Positions 50,386 to 59,630 of a stretch of DNA of 64,000 nt are shown here, one piece after another (within the stretch, counting starts at the first letter, position 1; each line of letters starts with the position of its first letter). The notes under the pieces are model-generated. The model searched no databases. It saw nothing but the letters and a program-made list of their open reading frames with translations, and had not been told where the DNA came from. Position numbers and translations under genes: made by a program. Source of the DNA: JAJPXI01 sp051867655 (GTDB lineage Bacteria; Bacillota; Clostridia; Oscillospirales; Oscillospiraceae); the NCBI GenBank assembly GCA_051867655.1, contig JBJDYV010000027.1:91257-155256 (forward strand), read 5' to 3'.

Positions 50386-50466
50386 TCAGGAGCATGCCAA
50401 AAATCCGCTGCCGGAATAAGAGCAGCGGTAATAATAGGCGTACATTGTCGCGGTAAACTGCTTCAT
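50386..50466 (-). CDS. tyrosine-rich leader peptide of aroF-tyrA
   Basis: A 26-codon frame (ATG at 50466, TGA at 50388-50386) preceded by a good ribosome binding site (AAAGGAACGTAGACC). It encodes MYAYYYRCSY in its middle: five Tyr codons in nine, three of them consecutive, plus two Phe codons. A hairpin CCGCTGC/GCAGCGG (50428-50405) overlaps the codons just after the Tyr run, and the attenuator terminator lies 33 bases after the stop. This is the layout of ribosome-mediated attenuation as in the enterobacterial trp, phe and his leaders, here matching tyrosine biosynthesis genes. The exact antiterminator pairing was not resolved; GCTGC in the first arm can pair with GCAGC next to the terminator 5' arm. 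Confidence 0.75.
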   Translation of the reverse strand: MKQFTATMYAYYYRCSYSGSGFLACS

Positions 50467-50495
50467 GGTCTACGTTCCTTTCTTGATCCGGGAAT

Positions 50496-50524
50496 ACTTT
50501 AACACTTTTTGTCGCTAAAGTCAA
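50496..50524 (-). promoter_or_regulatory. sigma-A promoter of the leader-aroF-tyrA unit
   Basis: On the minus strand TTGACT (50524-50519), 17-base spacer, TAAAGT (50501-50496). The predicted start is about 20 bases before the leader peptide ATG. Confidence 0.78.
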
Positions 50525-50564
50525 CAGCTTTTTTTCTCTTTTCCGAAAACTTACAGAACTCGCC

Positions 50565-50593
50565 TTGTTTTCGCATATCGGGGGTGCTATAAT
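50565..50593 (+). promoter_or_regulatory. sigma-A promoter for XRE regulator gene
   Basis: TTGTTT (50565-50570), 17-base spacer, TATAAT (50588-50593). Confidence 0.75.
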
Positions 50594-50653
50594 CCAGGTA
50601 AATTCAGGTTACATGATGCGCACCGCATCAGCCGTGAAAAGGAGGGAACCACC

Positions 50654-51232
50654 TTGACCCTGGGGCAGAAGATCAAAGCGGCCCGGCTGGAAAAGGGCCT
50701 GACCCAAAAAGAAGTGGTGGGCGACTACATCACCCGCAATATGCTCTCCAAGATTGAGAACGACTCCGCCACCCCCTCCGTCCGCACGCTGGAATACCTG
50801 GCAAAAGCCTTGGACCTGCCCACCGGCTACTTCCTCAGCGACGCCCAGATCTCCGACGGTCTGGTGCCGGACGGTCTGAACGAGGCCCGGGCCGCCTTCC
50901 GGGAAAAGCGGTGGACCGACTGCCTGGCCCTGCTGGAGGCGGACAAGACCGCCGGCACGACCGATGAAGGCTACCTGCTCCACGCCCGGGCAGGCGCCTG
51001 TGCCGCCCAACAGGCCCTGGAGGAAGGCCGGCTGGCAGAGGCCAAGGAGCTGGCGGAGACCGCGCACTACTACAACCAGGAGGGGCTGTACTGCTCTCCC
51101 GACCTGACCGCTCAGCTGGCCCTGACCCTGGGGCAGATCCTGACCCGCCTGGGAAACCAATACTATCAAACGCAGCGTGAGGACCTGGCGCGTACCCTGG
51201 AGGAGCTGGACAAGCTTTATAAAGAGTTATGA
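50654..51232 (+). CDS. XRE-family transcriptional regulator with TPR-like C-terminal half
   Basis: A 192-residue protein. The N-terminal helix-turn-helix is complete (LGQKIKAARLEKGLTQKEVV, RNMLSKIENDSATPSVRTLE, YLAKALDLPTGYFL). The rest is helical, with TPR-like repeats (WTDCLALLEADKT, AEAKELAETAHYYNQEGLYC), a plan seen in peptide- or metabolite-sensing regulators such as the RRNPP type. The start is TTG at 50654 with AAAGGAGGG eight bases upstream. The glycogen operon promoter begins directly after its stop and carries a palindrome over the -10, so control of glg genes and possibly of itself is likely (inference). Confidence 0.85.
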   Translation: MTLGQKIKAARLEKGLTQKEVVGDYITRNMLSKIENDSATPSVRTLEYLAKALDLPTGYFLSDAQISDGLVPDGLNEARAAFREKRWTDCLALLEADKTAGTTDEGYLLHARAGACAAQQALEEGRLAEAKELAETAHYYNQEGLYCSPDLTAQLALTLGQILTRLGNQYYQTQREDLARTLEELDKLYKEL

Positions 51233-51236
51233 ACAC

Positions 51237-51274
51237 TTGACATACCGACACCATAATTGTATAATTTATACAAT
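51237..51274 (+). promoter_or_regulatory. glgB promoter with overlapping palindrome
   Basis: TTGACA (51237-51242), 17-base spacer, TATAAT (51260-51265). The inverted repeat ATTGTATA-ATT-TATACAAT (51256-51274) covers the -10 and start site; a good candidate operator for the upstream XRE regulator. Confidence 0.85.
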
Positions 51275-51336
51275 TAAAGCAAGATACATTTCAGCAACCA
51301 TTGGCAAATTTATCTAACGCAAAGGAGGCGTTCGCC

Positions 51337-53262
51337 ATGCAGAACGTGGACAACCGGCTCTGGAATCAACTGGGCTCCCACCCCTGTACCAGAGACGGAC
51401 AGGAGGGCTATCTGTTTCGAGTCTGGGCCCCCCACGCCAAGCAGGTCGCTCTCATGGGTGATTTCAACGGCTGGGAAACCGACGCTCTCCCCATGGACCG
51501 CGCCGCGGACGGCATTTGGGAGCTCTTTGTTCCCGGAATGCAGCAATACGATTCCTATAAATACGCCATCCACACCTACGACGGCCGCGTCCTGGCGAAG
51601 GCCGACCCCTATGCGTTCCACGCCGAGGTCCGGCCGGGAACCGCTTCCAAGTGCTACGATCTGGACGGCTATACCTGGGGGGACAAGGCCTGGATGAGCT
51701 GGCGCGCCAAGCACCTGGTCTACGACAGCCCCCTGAATATCTACGAGGTGCACCTGGGCTCCTGGCGGCGCGGCGGGGACGGAGAGTTCCTGTCCTACCG
51801 GGAGATCGCCCGGTGGCTGGTCCCCTACGTGAAAGAGATGGGCTTCACCCATGTGGAGCTGCTGCCCGTCACCGAGCACCCCCTGGACGCCTCCTGGGGC
51901 TATCAGTGTACCGGCTACTTCGCCGCCACCAGCCGCTTCGGTACCCCCCACGATTTCATGGCCCTGGTGGACGAGCTGCACAAGGCCGGGGTAGGCGTCA
52001 TTCTGGACTGGGTCCCCGCCCACTTTCCCAAGGACGCCTTCGGCCTGTACGAATTTGACGGACAACCCCTGTACGAGTACGCCGACCCCCGGAAGGGGGA
52101 GCACGCCGACTGGGGCACCCGGGTGTTTGACTACGGCCGCGGCGAGGTGCGGGATTTCCTGATCTCCTCCGCCCTGTTCTGGTTGGAGGAGTACCACATC
52201 GACGGCCTGCGGGTGGACGCCGTGGCCTCCATGCTCTACCTGGACTACGGCCGGCAGGGCGGCCAGTGGGTGGCCAACCAGTACGGCGGCCACGAAAACC
52301 TGGAGGCGGTGGATTTCCTGCGCCGCCTGAACGAGACCGTGTTTGCCGCCCACCCCGATGTGCTGATGATCGCCGAGGAGTCCACCGCCTGGCCCAAGGT
52401 CTCCCGCCCCATCTACGACGGTGGGCTGGGCTTCAACCTGAAGTGGAACATGGGCTGGATGAACGACATCTGCCACTATATCAAGATGGACCCCTATTTC
52501 CGCCAGTTCAACCACAAGGACATCACCTTCTCCCTGATGTACGCCTTCTCGGAAAACTTTGTCCTGCCCCTCTCCCACGACGAGATCGTGCATATGAAGG
52601 GCTCCCTGCTGAATAAAATGCCTGGGACAGACCCGGAGAGGTACGCCGGCGTGCGGGCGTTCTACACCTATATGCTGACCCATCCGGGCAAAAAGCTGCT
52701 GATGATGGGCAGCGAGTTCGGCCAGTGGAACGAGTGGCACTTTGAGCAGTCTTTGGACTGGCACCTGTTGGACCAGCAGGACGCGGACGGCGAACGCCAC
52801 CGGCAGCTGCAGCGCTTTTTCAAGGAGGCCAACACTCTGTATCTGGCCTCCCCGCAGCTTTGGCAGCAGGATTTCTCCTGGGAGGGCTTCCGCTGGATCT
52901 GCGCCGACGACGCCTCGGCCAACACGGCCATCTTCCTGCGCTTTGACAAGAAGGGCCGCGCCCTGCTGGTGGCCGTCAACTTCTCCCCCGTGTTCCGGCA
53001 AGGGTACCGCATCGGCGTTCCCTGGGCGGGCCGGTATGAGGAAGTCTTCAACACCGACCGGGCCGAATTCGGCGGGGAAGGCCGCTGCAACGCCCCCGTA
53101 AAAAGCAGCTATACCCCCTGCCACGGAATGGAGCAGTCCCTGCAGGTCGATCTTCCCCCTCTGGGCGCGGTGATTCTGAAATGCGTCAAAAAATTCCCCC
53201 CGCGCAAGCAAAAAAAGCAAATTTTATCTTCCGATCCAAAAGCTGAGAACCCGAATTCCTAA
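51337..53262 (+). CDS. glgB: 1,4-alpha-glucan branching enzyme
   Basis: A 641-residue GH13 enzyme that introduces alpha-1,6 branches into glycogen. An N-terminal CBM48 (FRVWAPHAKQVALMGDFNGW) precedes the catalytic barrel, with region I GVGVILDWVPAHF, region II DGLRVDAVASM (nucleophile Asp), region III LMIAEEST (acid Glu) and region IV LPLSHDEIVH. The C-terminal beta domain is complete. The ATG at 51337 with AAAGGAGGC at ideal distance is preferred over a TTG 12 codons upstream. It is the first gene of the glycogen operon. Confidence 0.97.
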   Translation: MQNVDNRLWNQLGSHPCTRDGQEGYLFRVWAPHAKQVALMGDFNGWETDALPMDRAADGIWELFVPGMQQYDSYKYAIHTYDGRVLAKADPYAFHAEVRPGTASKCYDLDGYTWGDKAWMSWRAKHLVYDSPLNIYEVHLGSWRRGGDGEFLSYREIARWLVPYVKEMGFTHVELLPVTEHPLDASWGYQCTGYFAATSRFGTPHDFMALVDELHKAGVGVILDWVPAHFPKDAFGLYEFDGQPLYEYADPRKGEHADWGTRVFDYGRGEVRDFLISSALFWLEEYHIDGLRVDAVASMLYLDYGRQGGQWVANQYGGHENLEAVDFLRRLNETVFAAHPDVLMIAEESTAWPKVSRPIYDGGLGFNLKWNMGWMNDICHYIKMDPYFRQFNHKDITFSLMYAFSENFVLPLSHDEIVHMKGSLLNKMPGTDPERYAGVRAFYTYMLTHPGKKLLMMGSEFGQWNEWHFEQSLDWHLLDQQDADGERHRQLQRFFKEANTLYLASPQLWQQDFSWEGFRWICADDASANTAIFLRFDKKGRALLVAVNFSPVFRQGYRIGVPWAGRYEEVFNTDRAEFGGEGRCNAPVKSSYTPCHGMEQSLQVDLPPLGAVILKCVKKFPPRKQKKQILSSDPKAENPNS

Positions 53263-53282
53263 CAATAAAAGCAGGTGATGAA

Positions 53283-54485
53283 ATGAAAAAGGAGTGTGTC
53301 GCCATGCTCCTGGCCGGCGGCCAGGGCAGCCGCCTCCACGCGCTGACCAGCCATGTGGCCAAGCCCGCCGTCCCCTTCGGCGGAAAGTACCGCATCATCG
53401 ACTTCCCCCTGTCCAACTGTGTCAATTCCGGCATCGACACGGTGGGCGTGCTGACCCAGTACCAGCCTTTGGAGCTGAACGCCTACCTGGGCAGCGGGCA
53501 GCCCTGGGACCTGGACCGCTCCGACGGCGGCGTACATATCCTGCCCCCCTACGTGCAGAAGGGCGACCAGGGCACCTGGTACAAAGGCACGGCCAACGCC
53601 ATTTACCAGAATATCGGCTTTATCGAGTTATATGACCCGGACTATGTTCTGATCCTCTCCGGCGACCACATCTATAAAATGGACTACAGCGAACTGATCC
53701 GCCACCACAAGCAGACCGGCGCGGCGTGTACTATCTCGGTGCTGGAGGTCCCCCTGGAGGAGGCCTCCCGCTTCGGCATCATGAACGTGGACGGGCAGGA
53801 CCGCATTTATGAATTCGAGGAAAAGCCCAAGCAGCCCAAGAGCAACCTGGCCTCCATGGGTATCTACGTGTTCACCTGGAGCAAGCTGCGGGGCTACTTG
53901 ATCGCCGACGAACACGACGAGAGCTCCAGCAACGACTTCGGAAAAAATATCATCCCCGCCATGCTGAACGCCGGCGAGGTCATGAGCGCCTACCGTTTCT
54001 CCGGCTACTGGAAGGATGTGGGCACTATCCGTTCCCTGTGGGACGCCAACATGGATATGCTCACCCCCTGCGCGGGCATCAACCTGTACGACGAGGACTG
54101 GCCCATCTACGCCCGCAGCCCGACCCGTCCGCCCCACTTCACCGGCCCGGACGCCGCGGTCAGCCACTGTCTGGTCACCGGCGGCTGTCAGGTATATGGC
54201 TCTCTGGCGGATTCCGTTTTGTTCCACTCGGTCACTGTGGAGGCCGGGGCTTATGTCCACGCCTCCATCCTCATGCCCGGCGCCGTGGTCAAGGCGGGTG
54301 CCAAGGTGGAGTACGCCATTGTGGCCGAACACGCCGTGATTGAGGAAAATGCCGTGGTCGGCTCCGCCGCACAGGATGATCCCGAGATCGCGGTGGTCGC
54401 CTCCGGCGTGCGGGTAGGCGCCGGAGCTGTTGTGGCGCCCGGCGCCATGGTCACTCAAAATGTGAAAGGAGGCGACCGCGTGTGA
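53283..54485 (+). CDS. glgC: glucose-1-phosphate adenylyltransferase, catalytic subunit
   Basis: A 400-residue ADP-glucose pyrophosphorylase. The nucleotide site LLAGGQGSRLHALTSHVAKP and PFGGKYRIIDFPLSNC are intact, and the C-terminal left-handed beta-helix has the hexapeptide-like runs. Together with GlgD (next gene, four-base overlap) it forms the heteromeric enzyme known from Firmicutes, where GlgC carries catalysis. ADP-glucose made here feeds GlgA. Confidence 0.96.
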   Translation: MKKECVAMLLAGGQGSRLHALTSHVAKPAVPFGGKYRIIDFPLSNCVNSGIDTVGVLTQYQPLELNAYLGSGQPWDLDRSDGGVHILPPYVQKGDQGTWYKGTANAIYQNIGFIELYDPDYVLILSGDHIYKMDYSELIRHHKQTGAACTISVLEVPLEEASRFGIMNVDGQDRIYEFEEKPKQPKSNLASMGIYVFTWSKLRGYLIADEHDESSSNDFGKNIIPAMLNAGEVMSAYRFSGYWKDVGTIRSLWDANMDMLTPCAGINLYDEDWPIYARSPTRPPHFTGPDAAVSHCLVTGGCQVYGSLADSVLFHSVTVEAGAYVHASILMPGAVVKAGAKVEYAIVAEHAVIEENAVVGSAAQDDPEIAVVASGVRVGAGAVVAPGAMVTQNVKGGDRV

Positions 54486-55591
54486 ACGATCTGCACGGCA
54501 TCCTGCTGGCCTACCGCTCCGACCCCGCTCTGCGGGAGCTGACCCAGCACCGCAACACCTGCTCCATCCCCTTCGGCGGTCGTTACCGCATCATCGACTT
54601 CATGCTCTCCAGCCTGGTCAACGCCGGCGTGTCCGACGTGGGCCTGATCGTCCATTCCAGCTATCAGTCCCTGCTGGACCACGTGGGCTCCGGCAAGGAC
54701 TGGGATCTCAGCCGCAAGCACGGCGGACTGCGCATCCTGCCCCCGTTCAGCTACTCGCGGGGCAGCGGGGATTACCTGGGCCGGATGGACGCCCTGGCGG
54801 GTGTGCGCTCGTATCTGGAAAAGATCCGCCAGGACCATGTGGTCATTGGCTGGGGCGATATTGCCGCCAACCTGCCCATCGGCGACGCCTTTGAACAGCA
54901 CCTGAAAACCGGCGCGGACATTACGGCCATCTGCACCAGCAATCCCACCGGCGATCCCGCAGGCTGCACCTACTTCACCGTGGGCGCCGGCGGCACGGTG
55001 ACCGACGTGGCCGTCCACCCCAACTCCCCCATGGGCTGCGAGACGCTGGAGTGCTACATTATGTCCAAGCGCCTGCTGCTCAATCTGACCGATTACGCCT
55101 CCGCCCACAAGATCCACTCCTTCTCCGAAGGGGTGCTGCTGGCCATGGTGGATCAGCTGAAGATCGTGCCCTACCTGTACGACGGCTATGTGGCCCGCTT
55201 CCACTCGGTGGCCTCCTACTTCGCCCGGAATATGGAGCTGCTCGACCCCGCTGTGCGCTCCTGCCTGTTCGACCCCGCCCGCCCCATCCGGACCAAGGAC
55301 CAGTCCAACCCGTCCACCTATTACGGCCCGGAGGCCCACAGCCGGGGCTCCCTGATCGCGGACGGCTGCATCATCGAGGGCGAGGTGGAAAACTCCATCC
55401 TGTTCCGCGGCGTCCGGGTGGAAAAGGGCGCCAAGGTGTCCAACTGCATCTTGATGCAGTCCACCACCATCCGCGAGCGGGCCTCCCTGTCCTATGTCAT
55501 CACCGATAAAAACGTGGTCATCCATCCCGAGCGCATGCTCATGGGCCATGAGAGCTATCCCATTGCCATTGCCAAAAACGCCATCGTGTAA
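54482..55591 (+). CDS. glgD: GlgD, regulatory/non-catalytic ADP-glucose pyrophosphorylase subunit
   Basis: A 369-residue GlgC paralogue starting with GTG inside the glgC stop (GTGA overlap). It keeps IPFGGRYRIIDFMLSSLVNA and the C-terminal beta-helix, but the N-terminal GGxGxRL nucleotide loop is replaced (YRSDPALRELTQHRNTCSIP), as in Bacillus and Streptococcus GlgD. It modulates GlgC activity and sensitivity to effectors rather than catalysing by itself. Confidence 0.94.
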   Translation: MNDLHGILLAYRSDPALRELTQHRNTCSIPFGGRYRIIDFMLSSLVNAGVSDVGLIVHSSYQSLLDHVGSGKDWDLSRKHGGLRILPPFSYSRGSGDYLGRMDALAGVRSYLEKIRQDHVVIGWGDIAANLPIGDAFEQHLKTGADITAICTSNPTGDPAGCTYFTVGAGGTVTDVAVHPNSPMGCETLECYIMSKRLLLNLTDYASAHKIHSFSEGVLLAMVDQLKIVPYLYDGYVARFHSVASYFARNMELLDPAVRSCLFDPARPIRTKDQSNPSTYYGPEAHSRGSLIADGCIIEGEVENSILFRGVRVEKGAKVSNCILMQSTTIRERASLSYVITDKNVVIHPERMLMGHESYPIAIAKNAIV

Positions 55592-55594
55592 TGC

Positions 55595-55675
55595 TGTAGG
55601 GGCGGCTATCAGCCGCCCGCCCCCTCGCATTGTTCATGGTACAGCGGGCAGATGCGATCTGCCCCTATATTCCCC
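55595..55675. repeat. paired REP-like palindromes between glgD and glgA
   Basis: GGGCGGCTATCAGCCGCCC (near 55600-55620) and GGGCAGATGCGATCTGCCC (near 55649-55667) are two short palindromes in the 106-base gap. Their form, a GTAGGGGCGG hairpin paired with a GCAGATxxxATCTGC hairpin, resembles extragenic repeats I recall from Oscillospiraceae genomes; dispersal cannot be shown within this window. Confidence 0.6.
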
Positions 55676-55697
55676 CGGACGAGAAAGGAGTCCAAAC

Positions 55698-57140
55698 ATG
55701 AAGATCTTATTTGCCGCCTCCGAAGTGGCGCCTTTTATCAAAACCGGCGGTCTGGCCGACGTGGCCGGGTCCCTGCCCGGCGCCCTGGCCAAAAGCGGCC
55801 ATGATGTGCGCGTCATCCTGCCCCTCTACGAGAAGATCGGCCCCCAGTGGCGGGAGCAGATGACCTTTCTGCAGCATTTCACCGTCCCGCTGGCCTGGCG
55901 CAACGCCTACTGCGGCATTTTTGAGCTGAAGCGGGACGGCGTGACCTACTGGTTCGTGGACAACGAGTATTACTTCAAGCGCTCCGACATCTACGGCCAC
56001 TATGACGACGGCGAGCGGTTCGGCTTCTTCTCCCGGGCCGTTGTGGAAGCTCCCGGCCGGCTGGGCTGGATCCCCGACGTGATCCACTGCAACGACTGGC
56101 AGACCGCCCTGGTTCCCGTCTACCTGCTGGACGCGCAAGCCATCGCCCCCCAGCTGGTCAACGCCAAGACCGTCTTCACCATCCACAACATCGAATACCA
56201 AGGCCGCTACGGCCGGGACACCCTGGAGGACCTGTTCGGCTTGGACCGCCGCTATTTCAACGAGCACATGCTGGCCTACCACGGGGACGTAAACCTGATG
56301 AAGGGAGCCATCTATGCCGCCGATTTCGTCACCACCGTCTCCCCCACCTACGCCCAGGAGCTGCACTACCAGTTCTACGCCCACGGCCTGGAGGGGGTCA
56401 TTGCCGACAACGACCATAAACTGCGGGGTATCCTGAACGGCATCGACACCGGCGTGTACGACCCCTGGCGGGACAAGAATCTGGCCAAGTTCTTCTCTGC
56501 CCGCCAGCCCCAGGGCAAAAAGACCTGCAAGGCCGCCCTGCAGCGCTCGGTGGGCCTGAACGAAAACCCCGACGTGCCCATCGTGGCCTGCGTGTCCCGC
56601 CTGGTGTCCCACAAGGGCTTTGACCTGGTCACCAACGTGATCCACGACATCATGGGTCTGGATGTGCAGATGGTGGTGCTGGGCACCGGCGACTGGCAGT
56701 ATGAGCAGACCTTCCAGCAGACGGAGAGCCAGTACCCCGGCCGCTTCTCCGCCAGACTGTTCTACTCCGCCGAATTGGCCAGCGCCATTTACGCCGGCGC
56801 CGACCTGTTCCTGATGCCCTCCGTCGCCGAGCCTTGCGGCCTGAGCCAGATCATCGCCATGCGCTACGGCACCATTCCCGTGGTGCGGGAGACCGGCGGA
56901 CTGAAGGACACCGTCATCCCCTTCGACCGCGCCGCGGGCACGGGCACCGGCTTCACCTTCGCCAATGTTAACGCCCACGACATGCTCTGGGTCCTGCGCC
57001 AGGCCGTGGAGCTGTACCACAGCGATAAAAACGCCTGGAAGGCCCTGATGAAGAACGCCATGACCGCGGACTTCAGCTGGGACCGCTCCGCGGCGGAATA
57101 TATAGAAATTTATGAGCAGATCACGGGAGGAACACATTAA
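55698..57140 (+). CDS. glgA: glycogen synthase (ADP-glucose type)
   Basis: A 480-residue GT5 glycosyltransferase. The N-terminal KILFAASEVAPFIKTGGLAD includes the ADP-glucose-binding KTGGL. The C-terminal half has PSVAEPCGLSQIIAMRYGTI with the catalytic Glu, followed by VRETGGLKDTV. It elongates alpha-1,4-glucan. The ATG at 55698 has GAAAGGAG upstream; the open frame upstream overlaps glgD and is not coding. Its stop TAA overlaps the glgP ATG by one base. Confidence 0.96.
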   Translation: MKILFAASEVAPFIKTGGLADVAGSLPGALAKSGHDVRVILPLYEKIGPQWREQMTFLQHFTVPLAWRNAYCGIFELKRDGVTYWFVDNEYYFKRSDIYGHYDDGERFGFFSRAVVEAPGRLGWIPDVIHCNDWQTALVPVYLLDAQAIAPQLVNAKTVFTIHNIEYQGRYGRDTLEDLFGLDRRYFNEHMLAYHGDVNLMKGAIYAADFVTTVSPTYAQELHYQFYAHGLEGVIADNDHKLRGILNGIDTGVYDPWRDKNLAKFFSARQPQGKKTCKAALQRSVGLNENPDVPIVACVSRLVSHKGFDLVTNVIHDIMGLDVQMVVLGTGDWQYEQTFQQTESQYPGRFSARLFYSAELASAIYAGADLFLMPSVAEPCGLSQIIAMRYGTIPVVRETGGLKDTVIPFDRAAGTGTGFTFANVNAHDMLWVLRQAVELYHSDKNAWKALMKNAMTADFSWDRSAAEYIEIYEQITGGTH

Positions 57141-59575
57141 TGCATTCGTATACCAAACAGGAGCTGGCCGAGCTCATTGTCGGCAAGCTCCGCCGCAACT
57201 TCGGCCGGGACGTGGACGAGGCCACCGCCCAGCATGTATTCAAGGCCTGCGCCCTGGTGCTGCGGGATATCATGTCCGCCCGCCAGATGGAGACGGCGGA
57301 CAAAACCACCGAGACCCACGCCCGGCAGGTCCACTACCTGTCGCTGGAGTTTCTCATGGGCCGCTCCCTGATGAAAAACGCCTACAACCTGGGCGTGCTG
57401 GATGAGCTGAAGGGGGCCATCGAATCCCTGGGCTTCTCCGCGCCCGACCTGTTTGAGCTGGAGCCGGACGCCGGTCTGGGCAACGGCGGCCTGGGCCGCC
57501 TAGCCGCCTGCTATCTGGACTCCATGACCACCCTGGACATCCCGGCCACGGGCTACTCCATCTGCTATGAGCTGGGCATCTTCAAGCAGAAGATCGTGGA
57601 CGGTCAGCAGGTGGAGCTGGCTGACAACTGGCTGGAGATGGGCGACGCCTGGCTGATCCCCAAGATGGACGAGACCGAGCAGGTGCGCTTCGGCGGTGTG
57701 ATCGAGGACGGCTTTGACGAGCAGGGCAATCATTATGTCAACCACACCGGCTACACCACCGTGCTGGCCATCCCCAAGGACATGAACATCGCCGGCTATG
57801 AGACCGAGCACGTCAACGTGCTGCGGCTCTGGGACGCCAAAAGCCCCGTGCCCGTGGACATGTCCCTGTACTCCCGGGGCGAGTATCTGAAGGCGGTGGA
57901 GCAGCAGGCCATGGCCGAGGTCATCGCCAAGGTGCTCTATCCCGACGACAACCACTACGAGGGCAAGTCCCTGCGCCTGAAGCAGCAGTACTTCTTCGTG
58001 TCCGCCACCGCCCAGTCCATCTGCCGCAAGCACAAGGCCCAGTACGGCACCCTGCGCAACTTCCACCAGAAGCACGTCATTCAGATCAACGACACCCACC
58101 CCACCCTGGTCATCCCCGAGCTCATGCGCATCCTGCTGGACGACGAGGGCTACGGCTGGGATGAGGCCTGGCACATCGTCACCCACACCGTGGCCTACAC
58201 CAACCACACCGTGCTGGCCGAGGCGCTGGAGCGCTGGCCCCAGCAGCTGATCGAGACCCTGCTCCCCCGCATCTGGCAGATCCTGGTGGAGATCAGCGAC
58301 CGTTACCAGGCCCAGCTCAACGAGGTGTTCCACGGCGACCAGGCCCGGGTGCGGGACAACGCCATCATCTGGGGCGGCGAGGTGCGCATGGCCAACCTGT
58401 GCGTGTGCGCCTGCTTCGCCATCAACGGCGTATCCGCGCTGCACTCGGACATTCTCCGCCGGGAGGTATTCCGGGATGTCTGCGAGCAAAACCCGGACAA
58501 GTTCAAGAACGTCACCAACGGCGTGGACCACCGCCGCTGGCTCAGCGAGATCAACCCCGCCCTGGACAAGCTGGTGCGGGAGTGCACTGGCTCGGACGCC
58601 TATCTGCTCCACCCGGAGCGGCTGGCCGATCTGGAGAAGTACGCCGACGACAAGGCCGTGCTGGAGCGGCTGGCCGCCATCAAGGCGGACAACAAGCGCG
58701 CCTTTGCCGGCTATGTGGCCCGGGAGAGCGGCATTCTGCTCAACACCGACGCCATGTTTGACGTGCAGGTCAAGCGCCTGCATGAGTACAAGCGCCAGCT
58801 GCTGAACGCGCTGCACATCACCTGGCTGTACCAGCGGCTGAAGGACGATCCCCACTTCGATTTCGCCCCCCGTGTGTTCCTGTTCGGGGCCAAGGCCGCG
58901 CCTGGCTACTACGTGGCCAAGCAGGTCATCCGGCTGCTCAACTCCCTGGCCGCCCAGGTCAACAGCGACCCCGTCTGCAAGGACCGGCTGCAGGTGGTCT
59001 TTTTGGAGAACTACCGGGTCTCCCTGGCGGAAAAGCTCATGCCCGCCAGCGAGCTCAGCGAACAGATCTCCACCGCCGGCAAGGAGGCCAGCGGCACCGG
59101 CAACATGAAGTTCATGATGAACGGCGCCCTGACCATCGGCACCCTGGACGGCGCCAATGTGGAGATGCATGAACGGCTGGGGGACGAAAACATGTTCCTG
59201 TTCGGCCTGACCGCCCCCGAGGTGGCCGAGATGAAGCAGAAGGGCTACCACCCCCACGAATACTACATGCAGAACGCCGAACTCAAGGCGGTCATCGACC
59301 GGCTGACCCAGGGCTTCGACGACGGCGTGGGCTATGGGGAGATCACCAACCGCCTGCTCTTCGGCGCCGGCGGCTCCGCCCCCGACGAGTATATGCTGCT
59401 GGCCGACTTTGAAAGCTACAAGGCCGCCCACCAGCGGGTGGACCAGGTCTACCGCGATCCCTCCCAGTGGAACCGCATGGCTTTGATCAACATCGCCCGC
59501 AGCGGCATCTTCGCCGCCGACCGCTCCATCCGGGACTACGCCCGGGACATCTGGCAGGTCCCCGTCCGGGAATAG
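57140..59575 (+). CDS. glgP: glycogen/starch/alpha-glucan phosphorylase
   Basis: An 811-residue GT35 enzyme that releases glucose 1-phosphate from alpha-1,4-glucans. LSLEFLMGRSLMKNAYNLGV near the N-terminus, DAGLGNGGLGRLAACYLDSM, and the pyridoxal-phosphate site AGKEASGTGNMKFMMNGALT near the C-terminus are present. Full length for the family. It closes the glycogen operon, giving synthesis and breakdown in one unit, and is followed by a strong terminator. Confidence 0.97.
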   Translation: MHSYTKQELAELIVGKLRRNFGRDVDEATAQHVFKACALVLRDIMSARQMETADKTTETHARQVHYLSLEFLMGRSLMKNAYNLGVLDELKGAIESLGFSAPDLFELEPDAGLGNGGLGRLAACYLDSMTTLDIPATGYSICYELGIFKQKIVDGQQVELADNWLEMGDAWLIPKMDETEQVRFGGVIEDGFDEQGNHYVNHTGYTTVLAIPKDMNIAGYETEHVNVLRLWDAKSPVPVDMSLYSRGEYLKAVEQQAMAEVIAKVLYPDDNHYEGKSLRLKQQYFFVSATAQSICRKHKAQYGTLRNFHQKHVIQINDTHPTLVIPELMRILLDDEGYGWDEAWHIVTHTVAYTNHTVLAEALERWPQQLIETLLPRIWQILVEISDRYQAQLNEVFHGDQARVRDNAIIWGGEVRMANLCVCACFAINGVSALHSDILRREVFRDVCEQNPDKFKNVTNGVDHRRWLSEINPALDKLVRECTGSDAYLLHPERLADLEKYADDKAVLERLAAIKADNKRAFAGYVARESGILLNTDAMFDVQVKRLHEYKRQLLNALHITWLYQRLKDDPHFDFAPRVFLFGAKAAPGYYVAKQVIRLLNSLAAQVNSDPVCKDRLQVVFLENYRVSLAEKLMPASELSEQISTAGKEASGTGNMKFMMNGALTIGTLDGANVEMHERLGDENMFLFGLTAPEVAEMKQKGYHPHEYYMQNAELKAVIDRLTQGFDDGVGYGEITNRLLFGAGGSAPDEYMLLADFESYKAAHQRVDQVYRDPSQWNRMALINIARSGIFAADRSIRDYARDIWQVPVRE

Positions 59576-59589
59576 ACACCGGTTTTCGC

Positions 59590-59630
59590 AAAACAGCGCG
59601 TACCCACGGTACGCGCTGTTTTCTTTTCCC
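59590..59630 (+). terminator. intrinsic terminator of glycogen operon
   Basis: AAAACAGCGCGTACC / GGTACGCGCTGTTTT stem with CAC loop and TTTTCTTTTC tail. Confidence 0.93.

Noticed and set aside
50310..50470. T-box riboswitch upstream of aroF
   Set aside because: The T-box core (TGGNACCGCG) is not present, only ACCGCGG within a terminator arm, and the leader is too short for a complete stem I; the Tyr-codon leader frame explains the region better.
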